38,331 bases of DNA. It comes from Verrucomicrobiales bacterium (lineage in GTDB: Bacteria; Verrucomicrobiota; Verrucomicrobiia; Verrucomicrobiales; DEV007). Position 1 is the stretch's first letter; each line of letters starts with the position of its first letter. Below, in pieces: positions 8,993-17,611 of this stretch. Under the pieces are notes generated by a model. The model saw only the letters and a program-made list of their open reading frames with translations, searched no databases and was not told the origin of the DNA. The stretch lies in contig JARGOZ010000056.1 of assembly GCA_029213025.1 (NCBI GenBank), forward strand, positions 1 through 38,331. The letters run 5' to 3'. A program made the translations under genes and the position numbers.

Positions 8993-9000
8993 CCTGACGG

Positions 9001-9849
9001 ATGGACGAGCTGGTCGCGAAACGAATCCTTTTCGACTTCGAAATCATCACTCTGATCACCCTGGTGCTCGGAGTGATCGTCTATGGACTGTTCGGCTCGT
9101 TTCGAAAGCCACCCGGGCGCGGAATCGGATCAAAATTCATTGAGGCGGATCTTTTTCTGATCTGGTTTCCTCTCGTGTTCTTCCTGATTAATCCGATCCT
9201 TTCCTACCTCGTCCCCGATTCCGTGCCAACCACCACCGCGCCCGTGTCCGATTCCAAACAAATCGTGGCCGGTATCAACCAGTTGATCGGTTTTGCTTTT
9301 GTCGGAGTAATAACCGTGATCCTGATCCAGCTCGTCACCGTCCGCGACGCAGCCGAACTACTCGGTTTGCGGATGCAGAGGCCGATAGTGATTCTGGCCT
9401 ACGGTCTGGTCGGCTTCGTTGTCTGCCTGCTCGTCAGTAATTTGATCATCGGTTCCCTGAGTTCCGAGTACCTCACCTCCCGCCTCGGCGAGTTGGATGC
9501 GCAACGACCGGTCGAAGAAATGAAACAGGCGCGATCCTTTTTTGTGGTTCTGCTGTCGATCATAAACGCCTGCATAATGGCTCCCATTGTCGAAGAAACC
9601 CTGTTTCGCGGCTATTTTTATCCGGTCCTGAAACGCTTCACCAGTCCGCTGTTCAGCGCTCTTGTCACCAGCGCGATATTTGCCGTTGTCCACTCGAATC
9701 TGCCAGCGCACCTTCCGCTCTGGGCGTTCGCGATCATCGTCACCCTCGCCTATGAAATGAGCCGCTGCCTGTGGGTGCCTATATTGATTCATTCCCTGTT
9801 TAACGGGGCCAATGTGCTGATGCTTTTTCTCTCGAAAGGCGAAGGTTAG
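9001..9849 (+). CDS. CPBP-family intramembrane glutamic endopeptidase
   Basis: This polytopic membrane protein of 282 aa has several hydrophobic segments (about residues 14-34, 50-72, 88-112, 130-152, 180-200 and a C-terminal cluster). The CPBP/Abi motif 1 is EETLFRGYF near residue 198. It is followed by a second motif with His in FAVVHSN and a third in WVPILIHSLFNGAN. These Glu and His residues form the active site in the Rce1-like family. Bacterial members process membrane proteins or give bacteriocin self-immunity; the substrate is not predictable here. The gene follows glgP by 8 bases. After it, 9850-9997 holds hairpin-repeat locus B in front of acnA. Confidence 0.88.
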   Translation: MDELVAKRILFDFEIITLITLVLGVIVYGLFGSFRKPPGRGIGSKFIEADLFLIWFPLVFFLINPILSYLVPDSVPTTTAPVSDSKQIVAGINQLIGFAFVGVITVILIQLVTVRDAAELLGLRMQRPIVILAYGLVGFVVCLLVSNLIIGSLSSEYLTSRLGELDAQRPVEEMKQARSFFVVLLSIINACIMAPIVEETLFRGYFYPVLKRFTSPLFSALVTSAIFAVVHSNLPAHLPLWAFAIIVTLAYEMSRCLWVPILIHSLFNGANVLMLFLSKGEG

Positions 9850-9936
9850 TTAGGCCGGTTATTGCACTCATTTCTTGCTGAAACAACTTTCCCGCGTAGT
9901 TTACCGCGATTGGATCCAAAGTGGGTATAAATCCTG

Positions 9937-9977
9937 CATTGTACCCTGTTGAATCCTGGACTGTACCCTGTTAAGTC
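9937..9977 (+). repeat. 22-nt hairpin repeat, locus B: two tandem units before acnA
   Basis: There are two units, a T-type (CATT-GTACCCTGTTG-AATC, 9937-9955) and a C-type (GACT-GTACCCTGTTA-AGTC, 9959-9977), exactly 22 bp apart. The second unit ends 20 bases before the acnA ATG. A TATAAAT at 9926-9932 could be a -10 box, in which case both units would be transcribed in the acnA 5' leader. No convincing -35 was found, so this is tentative. Confidence 0.85.
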
Positions 9978-9997
9978 TAACAAAATATTGTGTGTAA

Positions 9998-12760
9998 ATG
10001 AGCTTTGATGTCGTAAAAACTTTCAAGACCGGATCCGGTGCCGATGGTAATTTCTATTCTCTTCCCGCCCTCAAGGAGAGCGGGGCAGCCCCGAATCTGT
10101 CAAAGTTGCCTGTCAGTATTCGGATCGTTCTGGAATCATTGCTTCGGAATTGCGACGGCAAAAAAGTCACGGCAGACGATGTTAAAAATCTCGCCAACTA
10201 CGATGCGAAAAATCCCGGCGACTACGAAATCCCGTTCACCGTGGCGCGGATCGTTTTGCAGGATTTCACCGGCGTGCCACTTCTTGTCGATCTAGCCGCG
10301 ATGCGTTCCGCTGTGGACCGGATGGGCAAAAATGCCGAGATGATCGAGCCACTGGTGCCGGTTGATCTTGTGGTCGACCACTCAGTTCAGGTTGATTACT
10401 CCGGTTTCGAGGGCGCCCTTGAAAAAAACCTCGCCATCGAATTTATCAGAAACCGCGAGCGTTATGAATTTTTGAAATGGGGCCAGCAGGCATTTGAAAC
10501 GTTCAACGTGGTGCCTCCAGGTATCGGGATCGTTCACCAGGTAAACCTGGAATACCTCGCTAAAGGCGTGCTTTCCAACAAAGAGAATGCCTATTATTTC
10601 GACACTCTGGTAGGGACGGACTCACACACCACGATGATCAACGGACTCGGCGTAGTCGGTTGGGGTGTTGGCGGAATCGAAGCCGAAGCCGGAATGCTCG
10701 GTCAGCCCGTGACCTTCCTCGTTCCAGAAGTTGTCGGAGTGAATCTGACCGGTTCGCTCAACGAAGGTGTCACCGCCACCGACCTGACTCTTCGGATCAC
10801 CGAGATTTTGCGACTTCATGGAGTTGTCGGTAAATTCGTCGAATTCCACGGCGAGGGTGCCCGTGCTCTCAGCCTTCCCGACCGCGCCACGATCGCGAAT
10901 ATGGCTCCCGAATACGGTGCTACGATGGGATTTTTCCCCGTCGACGAAGAGACGATCAATTACCTTCGGGGTACAGGGCGCAGTGAAGAAGTTTGTCAGA
11001 CAGTCGAAAACTACTTTAAAGCCCAGGACATGTTTGGAATTCCCGGGGCCGGGGAAATCGAGTACACCGAGCTTCTCGAAGTCGACCTTGGAGACATCGT
11101 CCCCGCCGTCGCAGGACCGAAGCGTCCTCAGGACCGGATCGACGTCCCGCAGCTGCGTGACACTTTTAATATGCTTTTCACAGCGCCCACGAGCGAAGGC
11201 GGCTTTGCCCGTGATGCGTCTCAGCGTTCCACCACCGTGGATATCAACATGGCGCACCGCGCCGGTTATGTGGACAACGACATGGTGGCTGTCGATGTGG
11301 AAGTCGCCGGGGCAGAAACTCAGTTACGCCACGGCTCCGTGCTCATCGCAGCGATCACGAGTTGCACCAACACGTCCAACCCGTCAGTCATGCTGGCGGC
11401 AGGTCTGCTCGCGAAAAAGGCCAACGAAAAAGGGCTCACTATCGCTCCCTATGTGAAAACTTCTCTCGGGCCGGGATCCCGCGTTGTGACAGATTACCTC
11501 GATGCTACCGGTCTCCAGAAAGAGCTCGATCATCTCGGTTTCCAGACCGTCGGCTACGGCTGCACCACTTGTATCGGTAACTCCGGTCCGCTGAATCCGG
11601 AAATCGAAGCCGCAATCGCAGAGGGCGACCTCGTCTGTGCTTCCGTGCTTTCAGGAAACCGGAACTTCGAAGCGCGGGTTCACCAGAATATCCGCTCCAA
11701 TTTCCTGATGAGCCCTCCACTGGTAGTCGCCTACGCGCTCGCCGGTCGGGTTGATATCGATCTGACTTCCGAGCCGATCGGCAACGACAGCGATGGAAAT
11801 CCCGTATTTCTCGAAGATATCTGGCCCAGCCAGGAGGAAGTCCGCAACGTGCTCAGCGCTGCACTCAAGCCGGAGGTTTTCAACAAACTCTACGGTGATT
11901 TTGATGCGGTAAATCCGCAGTGGAACGAAATCGCCAGTGCAACCGGCGATGTGTACACCTGGGACGAAAGCTCCACCTACATTCAGGATCCACCGTTCTT
12001 CGAAGGCTTCTCCCTTGTGCCGGGCGATATCACGGAAATCACCGGAGCGAGACCACTCGGCGTCTTTGGTGATTCGGTAACGACCGACCACATTTCACCG
12101 GCCGGAGCAATCAAAGAGGATTCTCCTGCAGGCCGCTATCTGAAAGCGAACGGAGTCGAAAAAGCGAAATTTAACAGCTACGGCAGCCGTCGCGGAAACG
12201 ACCGGGTTATGACTCGCGGAACCTTTGCCAATGTCCGGATCAAGAACCTCATGGTTCCCGGAAGTGAAGGCGGAGTTACCAAATACTACGACGGTTCCAA
12301 TGACGGCGAAGTGATGGACATCTTCGACGCTGCTCAGAAATATCACGAGAGCGGAACACCCCTCGTAGTGGTTGGCGCTGTCGACTACGGAATGGGTAGT
12401 TCCCGCGACTGGGCCGCCAAAGGCACCCGGCTTCTCGGCGTGAAAGCGGTGGTGACAAAAAGCTTCGAGCGAATCCACCGCAGCAACCTCATCGGCATGG
12501 GTGTATTGCCGTTAAACTTTGCCAACCCGGCCGACTACGACCGGTTGAATCTGGACGGCTCGGAAACCTACGACATCGTGGGTATCAGCAACGACATCAA
12601 GCCACGCGAGGAAGCGACCATGATTGTTCACCGTGCTGACGGCACCACCGACGAAGCCAAAGTGATCGTGCGACTGGATACCCCGGTCGAAATCGATTAC
12701 TACCGCGCCGGAGGTATTCTGCCGTATGTATTGGCCCAGATTATCGAGGAAAACGCTTAG
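9998..12760 (+). CDS. acnA: Aconitate hydratase A (AcnA/IRP1 type)
   Basis: This 4Fe-4S enzyme converts citrate to isocitrate in the TCA cycle. At 920 aa it is slightly longer than the roughly 890 of E. coli AcnA. The family order is clear: [60 protein letters not shown], cluster cysteines in TSCTNTSNP and [26 protein letters not shown], and the swivel-domain pieces [21 protein letters not shown] and [12 protein letters not shown] with [17 protein letters not shown]. The start has no Shine-Dalgarno and sits 20 bases after repeat locus B. The TAG overlaps the convergent PH-domain gene's stop by 4 bases. Other TCA genes of this window (sucC, sucD, gltA) lie at 33-36 kb. Confidence 0.97.
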   Translation: MSFDVVKTFKTGSGADGNFYSLPALKESGAAPNLSKLPVSIRIVLESLLRNCDGKKVTADDVKNLANYDAKNPGDYEIPFTVARIVLQDFTGVPLLVDLAAMRSAVDRMGKNAEMIEPLVPVDLVVDHSVQVDYSGFEGALEKNLAIEFIRNRERYEFLKWGQQAFETFNVVPPGIGIVHQVNLEYLAKGVLSNKENAYYFDTLVGTDSHTTMINGLGVVGWGVGGIEAEAGMLGQPVTFLVPEVVGVNLTGSLNEGVTATDLTLRITEILRLHGVVGKFVEFHGEGARALSLPDRATIANMAPEYGATMGFFPVDEETINYLRGTGRSEEVCQTVENYFKAQDMFGIPGAGEIEYTELLEVDLGDIVPAVAGPKRPQDRIDVPQLRDTFNMLFTAPTSEGGFARDASQRSTTVDINMAHRAGYVDNDMVAVDVEVAGAETQLRHGSVLIAAITSCTNTSNPSVMLAAGLLAKKANEKGLTIAPYVKTSLGPGSRVVTDYLDATGLQKELDHLGFQTVGYGCTTCIGNSGPLNPEIEAAIAEGDLVCASVLSGNRNFEARVHQNIRSNFLMSPPLVVAYALAGRVDIDLTSEPIGNDSDGNPVFLEDIWPSQEEVRNVLSAALKPEVFNKLYGDFDAVNPQWNEIASATGDVYTWDESSTYIQDPPFFEGFSLVPGDITEITGARPLGVFGDSVTTDHISPAGAIKEDSPAGRYLKANGVEKAKFNSYGSRRGNDRVMTRGTFANVRIKNLMVPGSEGGVTKYYDGSNDGEVMDIFDAAQKYHESGTPLVVVGAVDYGMGSSRDWAAKGTRLLGVKAVVTKSFERIHRSNLIGMGVLPLNFANPADYDRLNLDGSETYDIVGISNDIKPREEATMIVHRADGTTDEAKVIVRLDTPVEIDYYRAGGILPYVLAQIIEENA

Positions 12761-13170
12761 ATTGCCCTTTTGATCCGCGAGATAAACTCCTCCTGCTTTA
12801 CGGGGGATATGATCCGCACCGTTCCGTCGCTCAATTTCAATTCCAGTCTGTCGAGCGACAGAGCGGGTGACGCGACAATGGTTCGCGTGGGTTTTACATC
12901 CTCGATCTTCGACAGCGGGAAAGAATCCGTCACCAACCCCGACTGGATCTTCAGGTTTGAGCTGCTGACGGTGTAGCGGCAGGGAAACGTAAGCGTAGAC
13001 AGGATGGCGGCGATGATGAGCCCCCAGAAAATCAGGAGAATTCCGTACAGAATTAATCCTTTCATCATCACCATTACTCCCAGAGGAAGGTGAATCAGCG
13101 GCACACCGACCATAATTAAGCCGATCCACCAGTCAATTTTCGAGGGATAAACAATCTCTTCGTCTTCCAT
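12757..13170 (-). CDS. Membrane-anchored bacterial PH-domain (bPH-type) protein
   Basis: A protein of 137 aa from ATG 13170 ([17 protein letters not shown]). Two adjacent hydrophobic segments (about residues 12-32 and 38-58) form a membrane hairpin. They are followed by a beta-rich region ([33 protein letters not shown] ... [18 protein letters not shown]) typical of bacterial PH-like domains. An in-frame start at 13257 would overlap the upstream 3D-domain gene by 58 bases and lacks domain support. The gene follows the 3D-domain gene by 29 bases on the same strand. Its TAA overlaps the acnA stop from the other strand. The family is clear in outline, but no function is known. Confidence 0.72.
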   Translation of the reverse strand: MEDEEIVYPSKIDWWIGLIMVGVPLIHLPLGVMVMMKGLILYGILLIFWGLIIAAILSTLTFPCRYTVSSSNLKIQSGLVTDSFPLSKIEDVKPTRTIVASPALSLDRLELKLSDGTVRIISPVKQEEFISRIKRAI

Positions 13171-13199
13171 TTGCCAGTATCCCGCAAATCGGTCGGCAA

Positions 13200-13775
13200 T
13201 CAAAGACCACTGAAGAGATTCCCCGGATTTTTTTCTTTCAGGCGAAGCTGGACGCAACGATACATCTCCGCGACGTGCGGGTAGTGCAATCGGGTTTCCA
13301 TAATCTGAGCACTTCGCTCAAAAGATCCCTGTTTCACGATCTCAATTTCAACATTTCGCACCCCCCACTCCTCCATCAGTTCCAGAGTGGGTTTGTAGAG
13401 GTCAATCGTATCAGTGCCGACGAGACCACTCCCATAGTCATCAATTTCATACAAATGAGGATCCCCGGCTATCCGGAACCGGGTTCCAACAGGGTATATC
13501 GACCAGTCCGCCGCCGCACTTCGCGGACCGGTATGGTATTTAAGCTCTGTGCCAAGGCAATTTAAATTCCCCTCTGCACCCGGTTCATTCTCCAAATGAC
13601 AGTAGGCAGTGGTCCGCACCAATCCGTCAATTAACGAGGGTGCCAGCCGGGCCGAAGTCAGAGACATTTCGGTAATATTAAGGTTGGGTAATCCTTCGAT
13701 GTCCCTCTGGGTCAACACTCCAACGACAATTCCGAGGGCAAAAGAATTCAGCACGATAAAGGGTTTGAGAAACAT
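13200..13775 (-). CDS. 3D (Asp-Asp-Asp) domain protein, probable cell-wall-associated hydrolase
   Basis: A 191-aa protein with an N-terminal hydrophobic segment (FIVLNSFALGIVVGVL), likely an uncleaved anchor or signal. The middle matches the 3D domain found in MltA-type lytic transglycosylases and related double-psi-barrel enzymes: LVRTTAYCHLE at the start, YPVGTRFRI, and the aspartate-rich YEIDDYGSGLVGTDTIDLY that supplies catalytic and core Asp residues. It probably cleaves peptidoglycan glycan strands in the envelope, which is inferred from the family. The last 60 residues are charged and unassigned. It is the first gene of a two-gene unit with the PH-domain protein. Confidence 0.78.
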   Translation of the reverse strand: MFLKPFIVLNSFALGIVVGVLTQRDIEGLPNLNITEMSLTSARLAPSLIDGLVRTTAYCHLENEPGAEGNLNCLGTELKYHTGPRSAAADWSIYPVGTRFRIAGDPHLYEIDDYGSGLVGTDTIDLYKPTLELMEEWGVRNVEIEIVKQGSFERSAQIMETRLHYPHVAEMYRCVQLRLKEKNPGNLFSGL

Positions 13776-13892
13776 CCGAAGTAAGACGCGTGGGATTTCA
13801 ACTTGTTCAAAAAAATTGAATCTCCGGTTTGTTCTTGATCTCAGGTTGATTCACTTTCAGGGTGGACAACACCGGCTCAAAAAGACCACCTA

Positions 13893-15075
13893 ATGAATCT
13901 ACTCGACCTGCAATCTCCAGCTCACCTCGCGAGCGACGCCATCATCGAATCGGGTTCATTTTACACCCCACGGCACCTCATCGATGAAGTCGACCGAATG
14001 GTCAAGTCGTTCCTCGAAGGCAAAGAACATGTCATTTTTTTCGACAGCTCAGTGGGCGGCGGGGCATTTTGCGCCGTCATGGACGGCTATGACTTTCGCC
14101 TCGCCGATGTAGATAAAACAGGCTGCGATCACCTCGCCGCACTGACCGATAAAAACCGGGTTTTCCAAACCAACTCACTCCACGAAGTGTCGAGAGAGAA
14201 ATATTCGATTCCGGAGGAAGCCTACCTCGTTCAAGTGGGTAACCCCCCGTATAACGACACTACCTCTGCCTACAAAAAAGGCGAAAAAGGGGCCAACGAG
14301 TGCGATAAAGATCTTTTTGACAGGGACCTGGGAGTTTCCTTCCTGCGTAGCTACGACAAACTGAAATCCGATCTGGTCTGTGTATTGCCTCAAAAAAGAA
14401 GATATTTACAAACGACTGCGCAGCTTTCGCGAGAATTATGCGCTGCGTGACGGTGTCATTTTCTCCAGCGACAACTTCAACGGCACCAGCAAAAAATTCC
14501 CGATTATGATAGGCCTTTACCAACGGGAAAGTAAGGGAATGGATTATGAAACTGTCAAAAACTTCAGATTTCGATTATTGAATTCTGACAAAGAGTTTCA
14601 ACTGGCTGATTTCACCACAACCGACGGCTACATCAAAAAATATCCGCCGGGAAAAAAGGATCCAAAAGAATCCTCGATTGGCCTGTATTACTACACATTT
14701 CGGGATATGAATGCCCTGCAACGGAGTGCATCATTCCAAACCAAACCCCACTACAACGCCATTGTAGTGGAACTGGAGAACTTATACCTGTACTCCTGGC
14801 TCTATGTTCTCAGGAAGTTTTTCAAGCCCAAAGACAGATGGCTTTACGGTAACCTTTCGCCACTGTTTGATGTAGATTATGTAGAGAACACAAAAACTGA
14901 ATTGGTACGGTACGCGGTAAGCACCCATCCGGCATTCGGGGAGATATCGCCCGTAAATCTCGAAAAGATACGGAAGCACTATTCTCTACCGGTAGAGCAT
15001 TCAGATACAGAAATCACCCGGTTGGAGAATGAACTACGTGAAAAAATCGATTCGTTAATTCCTTCCAATCAGTAA
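13893..15075 (+). pseudogene. N6-adenine DNA methyltransferase, frameshifted near 14385-14400
   Basis: The first frame (13893 to about 14390) carries the N-terminal GSFYTPRHLIDEV, the SAM-binding motif I region FFDSSVGGGAFC, and the catalytic motif IV NPPY in VQVGNPPYNDTTSAY, then DRDLGVSFLRSYDKL and VCVLP. Homology continues in the next frame from about 14388 (KKEDIYKRLRSFRENYALRDGVIFSS), and runs to the stop at 15075 with a C-terminal target-recognition-like region. The junction is at a CAAAAAAG run. From memory of this family, homologues have several extra residues between VCVL and the double Lys, so a small out-of-frame deletion is more likely than a one-base slip. No restriction partner is adjacent. 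It is probably a decayed or phase-variable orphan methylase; a sequencing error is the alternative. Confidence 0.75.
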
Positions 15076-15101
15076 TCCCGGGAAGGCTGAAAATATATAC
15101 G

Positions 15102-15131
15102 AAAAAAGCAGCCGTGGCGGGCTGCTTTTTT
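15102..15131. terminator. Bidirectional intrinsic terminator between methyltransferase and Cys-rich gene
   Basis: GCAGCC (15108-15113) pairs with GGCTGC (15120-15125) around a 6-nt loop. It is flanked by six As on the left (15102-15107) and six Ts on the right (15126-15131). It lies between two convergent genes ending at 15075 and 15163, so it can serve both strands. Confidence 0.85.
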
Positions 15132-15162
15132 GTAAGAATCAATGTGAATTCTATCGCCGCGA

Positions 15163-15420
15163 TTAGTAGCGATACGTTTTCGTGAATGTGCGGTAGCTGC
15201 AATTGCCACAGCAATCACGGTAGGTCGACCGGTAGGTAACCTCGACGAATTGAATTTGTTTGGCACATCCACAGACCATTTTGGTTTTGCAGAACGTGCG
15301 GCGACAGACTTCTTCAGTGCACACTTTCTTTTTGATGCACGATCCAAAAGCCTCAACACTCTGAGTTCCGGAAAAACTGACAAACAGGGCTACAAATGTT
15401 GCGAAGATAAGATTTTTCAT
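15163..15420 (-). CDS. Small secreted cysteine-rich protein, function unknown
   Basis: An 85-aa protein. Residues 1 to about 24 (MKNLIFATFVALFVSFSGTQSVEA) form a Sec signal peptide with an AxA-like cleavage site. The mature 60 residues hold nine cysteines in pairs and short spacings (KKKVCTEEVCRRTFC, VCGCAK, RDCCGNCSY) and many Lys/Arg, ending in RTFTKTYRY. It is not a family I recognise. The pattern suggests a disulfide-stabilised or metal-binding exported protein. A bidirectional terminator follows at 15102-15131, and an A/T-rich gap (15421-15505) separates it from the sulfatase stop, so it probably has its own promoter. Confidence 0.65.
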   Translation of the reverse strand: MKNLIFATFVALFVSFSGTQSVEAFGSCIKKKVCTEEVCRRTFCKTKMVCGCAKQIQFVEVTYRSTYRDCCGNCSYRTFTKTYRY

Positions 15421-15505
15421 AATGTGTTTCCAATAAGTTAAAGAGTCGCAGGTATTACGAGTTTCTTTAAATTACAGCATTTATGAAAATAATCAATAAC
15501 TTGAT

Positions 15506-16951
15506 TTATCCTTTTTTCGGGTTTCTCACTTTCCAGTTGGGATTTGCCTCGTGGCCGGCTTTCATAAATCCCTCCGCTTTCTTTACCAGGTCGGGAAACT
15601 TCTCTGCCAGATTATTTTCCTCGCCGAGATCAGATTCGAGGTCATAGAGTTCTGTGTTGCCGCTAAAAATCGGTTTCCTGATGGCCTTCCACTTCCCGAA
15701 GCGCACCGCTTGTTTGCTGCCCTTCTCGTAAAATTCCCAGTATAGAAATTCCGGCTTTATCTGTTCGTCATCTTTTCCCAGTAAAGTAGGCAGAAAGCTG
15801 GTTGATTGCGTATTTTGCGGTGTTTTCACACCCGCCAGATCACAGGCAGTGGCCATAAAATCGGAGAACTGCGCCGCATGATCGGAAGCCGATCCGGCAG
15901 TAATTTGTCCCGGCCACCAGGCGATTGTGGGCATCCGGATGCCTCCTTCCGTAAGATCCCGCTTCATTCCACGGAGAGGACCGTTGCAGTCAAAGAACTC
16001 CGGATCGTTGCCGCCCTCTTTGTGATGACCGTTATCCGAGGTAAATACGACAAGAGTATTTTTTTCGATCTCATGCTTTTTGAGCAGGTCGAGAAGACGC
16101 CCTACATCGCGATCCATCATGGTATTCATCGCCGCGAATCCTTTGTTGGGATTGGACCAGTCTTTGTCAGAATAGATTCCGTAATCCGGGATTTCCTGGC
16201 CATCACCGGTTCCGCGAGCCGCCTCGTTGTTGGCATGAGGAATATTCAGCGCGTAGTAGAGAAAGAACGGCTCCTTCCTGCCGGCCTGCTCATCGACCCA
16301 TTTGAGAGCTTCATCGGTAACCATTGCAGGCACGTAATCGACCTTTCTTCCAGAGGCGGCCCAACCGGCCCCGTCATCAGGGCGGTTTTGCTCCGTCCTG
16401 ATTTTTATCCATGCCGGGTCCAATTCGTTTCGCAATTTCACTACTGTTTCGTTTCGGATAATGAATTCGGGATTAAAATTATGGGCATGGCGCTGATTCA
16501 AGTAGCCGAAAAAGTAGTCAAACCCCTGTTTGTTGGGGTGCCCGGTTGAACCGAGCTCGCCCAGTCCCCATTTTCCGCACAGAGCCGTGGCGTAGCCGGC
16601 TTCTTTCAGCTTTTCAGCCACAGTTACATCTTCGGGTCTGAGAGTCTGGGTAGCCGCCGCTCCGTTCCCCCGAACCCAGGTATGACCGGTATCCTGTCCG
16701 GTCATGAGGACGCTGCGAGATGGTGCGCATACCGTTGAGCCGGCATAAAAGCTCGTCAACTTCATGCCTTCTGCCGCCATTTGGTCAAGGCGGGGAGTTT
16801 TCACAATTTTCTGTCCAAAACAGCCCAGATCACCATAGCCCAGATCATCAGCCAGAATAAAAATGATATTGGGCTTTGAGGTGTCGGCCGGGACGTTTGC
16901 GGAAAATCCGAAAACCAGGACTGCTAACAGCGGGATAAGTAATTTACACAT
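15506..16951 (-). CDS. Secreted sulfatase (arylsulfatase family, formylglycine-dependent)
   Basis: Type I sulfatases hydrolyse sulfate esters, in these bacteria mostly of algal polysaccharides. Start ATG 16951 gives 481 aa with a signal peptide ([22 protein letters not shown]). An upstream TTG at 16972 would overlap the HAD gene. Visible motifs are [15 protein letters not shown] (metal-binding D34-D35), and [12 protein letters not shown] with the Cys (residue 75) that becomes formylglycine. [10 protein letters not shown] and [14 protein letters not shown] (second metal-binding Asp-Asn) follow, and the C-terminal part ends with a [15 protein letters not shown] segment. It starts 7 bases after the HAD phosphatase stop and is the last gene of the DUF58/BatA-led minus-strand cluster. 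No sulfatase-maturing enzyme is in the window. Confidence 0.93.
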   Translation of the reverse strand: MCKLLIPLLAVLVFGFSANVPADTSKPNIIFILADDLGYGDLGCFGQKIVKTPRLDQMAAEGMKLTSFYAGSTVCAPSRSVLMTGQDTGHTWVRGNGAAATQTLRPEDVTVAEKLKEAGYATALCGKWGLGELGSTGHPNKQGFDYFFGYLNQRHAHNFNPEFIIRNETVVKLRNELDPAWIKIRTEQNRPDDGAGWAASGRKVDYVPAMVTDEALKWVDEQAGRKEPFFLYYALNIPHANNEAARGTGDGQEIPDYGIYSDKDWSNPNKGFAAMNTMMDRDVGRLLDLLKKHEIEKNTLVVFTSDNGHHKEGGNDPEFFDCNGPLRGMKRDLTEGGIRMPTIAWWPGQITAGSASDHAAQFSDFMATACDLAGVKTPQNTQSTSFLPTLLGKDDEQIKPEFLYWEFYEKGSKQAVRFGKWKAIRKPIFSGNTELYDLESDLGEENNLAEKFPDLVKKAEGFMKAGHEANPNWKVRNPKKG

Positions 16952-16958
16952 TCTGCGA

Positions 16959-17609
16959 TCATATCGATTCAATGATCTCCGTCAACTCGCCCAAAGAGTG
17001 CGCAACAGGCACACCGGTTTTGCGGAGACGTTCCGGAGTGTGGTGACCGTGAGTCATGAGAATACATCCGGAGCCGATCGCTTCCGCGACTTCAAAATCG
17101 TGCAGCGTATCGCCAATCAGAACGATCTCTTCCGGTTCCCAGTGAAGTTGTTCAAGCCAATGCAGTCCCTGCTCGATTTTGCCTCGCGCATAAATGTTAT
17201 CAGTTCCCTTCAGCCCCGAAAAATGCTCCCGAATCCCGAAGTGGGATACACCAGTTTCCAGCGCCTCCTGCTTCGCTGCGGACAGCACCGAATGCGTGAG
17301 CCCCACACCGGCGAGCTTGCCCAGCACTTCCGAAGTCTCTTTGTGCAGGGAAACTTCATCCAGCCAGCGATTCTCGTAACTTTCGATAAATTCCCTGCTG
17401 ACTTTATCAAAATTGATATCATCGGTTTCAAACCCCAGATAATCATAGAATTGGATAACCGGAAAACCGAAATTCTGTCGGTAAAACTCTTCCGTGATTG
17501 GGTGTTTACCGCGCGTTGCCAACAGACCGTTCAGAACTTCGACACACAACCAGGTATCGTCCAGAAGCGTGCCATTCCAATCCCAAATGATGTGTTTATA
17601 TGATGACAT
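16959..17609 (-). CDS. HAD-superfamily phosphatase (phosphoglycolate phosphatase-like)
   Basis: From ATG 17609 the protein is 216 aa and begins [18 protein letters not shown], the HAD motif I (DWNGT, in which the usual DxDGT second Asp is replaced by Asn). Motif II Ser lies in HSVLSAAKQ, and motif IV in [18 protein letters not shown]. The cap sequence and size fit phosphoglycolate phosphatase-like subfamily I enzymes; the substrate is unknown. A longer in-frame start at 17696 would overlap the upstream VWA-like gene by 85 bases and is rejected. The start is 2 bases past that gene's stop, with AGGA 11 bases upstream, so translational coupling is likely. A housekeeping HAD inside this cassette is unexpected. 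Confidence 0.85.
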   Translation of the reverse strand: MSSYKHIIWDWNGTLLDDTWLCVEVLNGLLATRGKHPITEEFYRQNFGFPVIQFYDYLGFETDDINFDKVSREFIESYENRWLDEVSLHKETSEVLGKLAGVGLTHSVLSAAKQEALETGVSHFGIREHFSGLKGTDNIYARGKIEQGLHWLEQLHWEPEEIVLIGDTLHDFEVAEAIGSGCILMTHGHHTPERLRKTGVPVAHSLGELTEIIESI

Positions 17610-17611
17610 TT

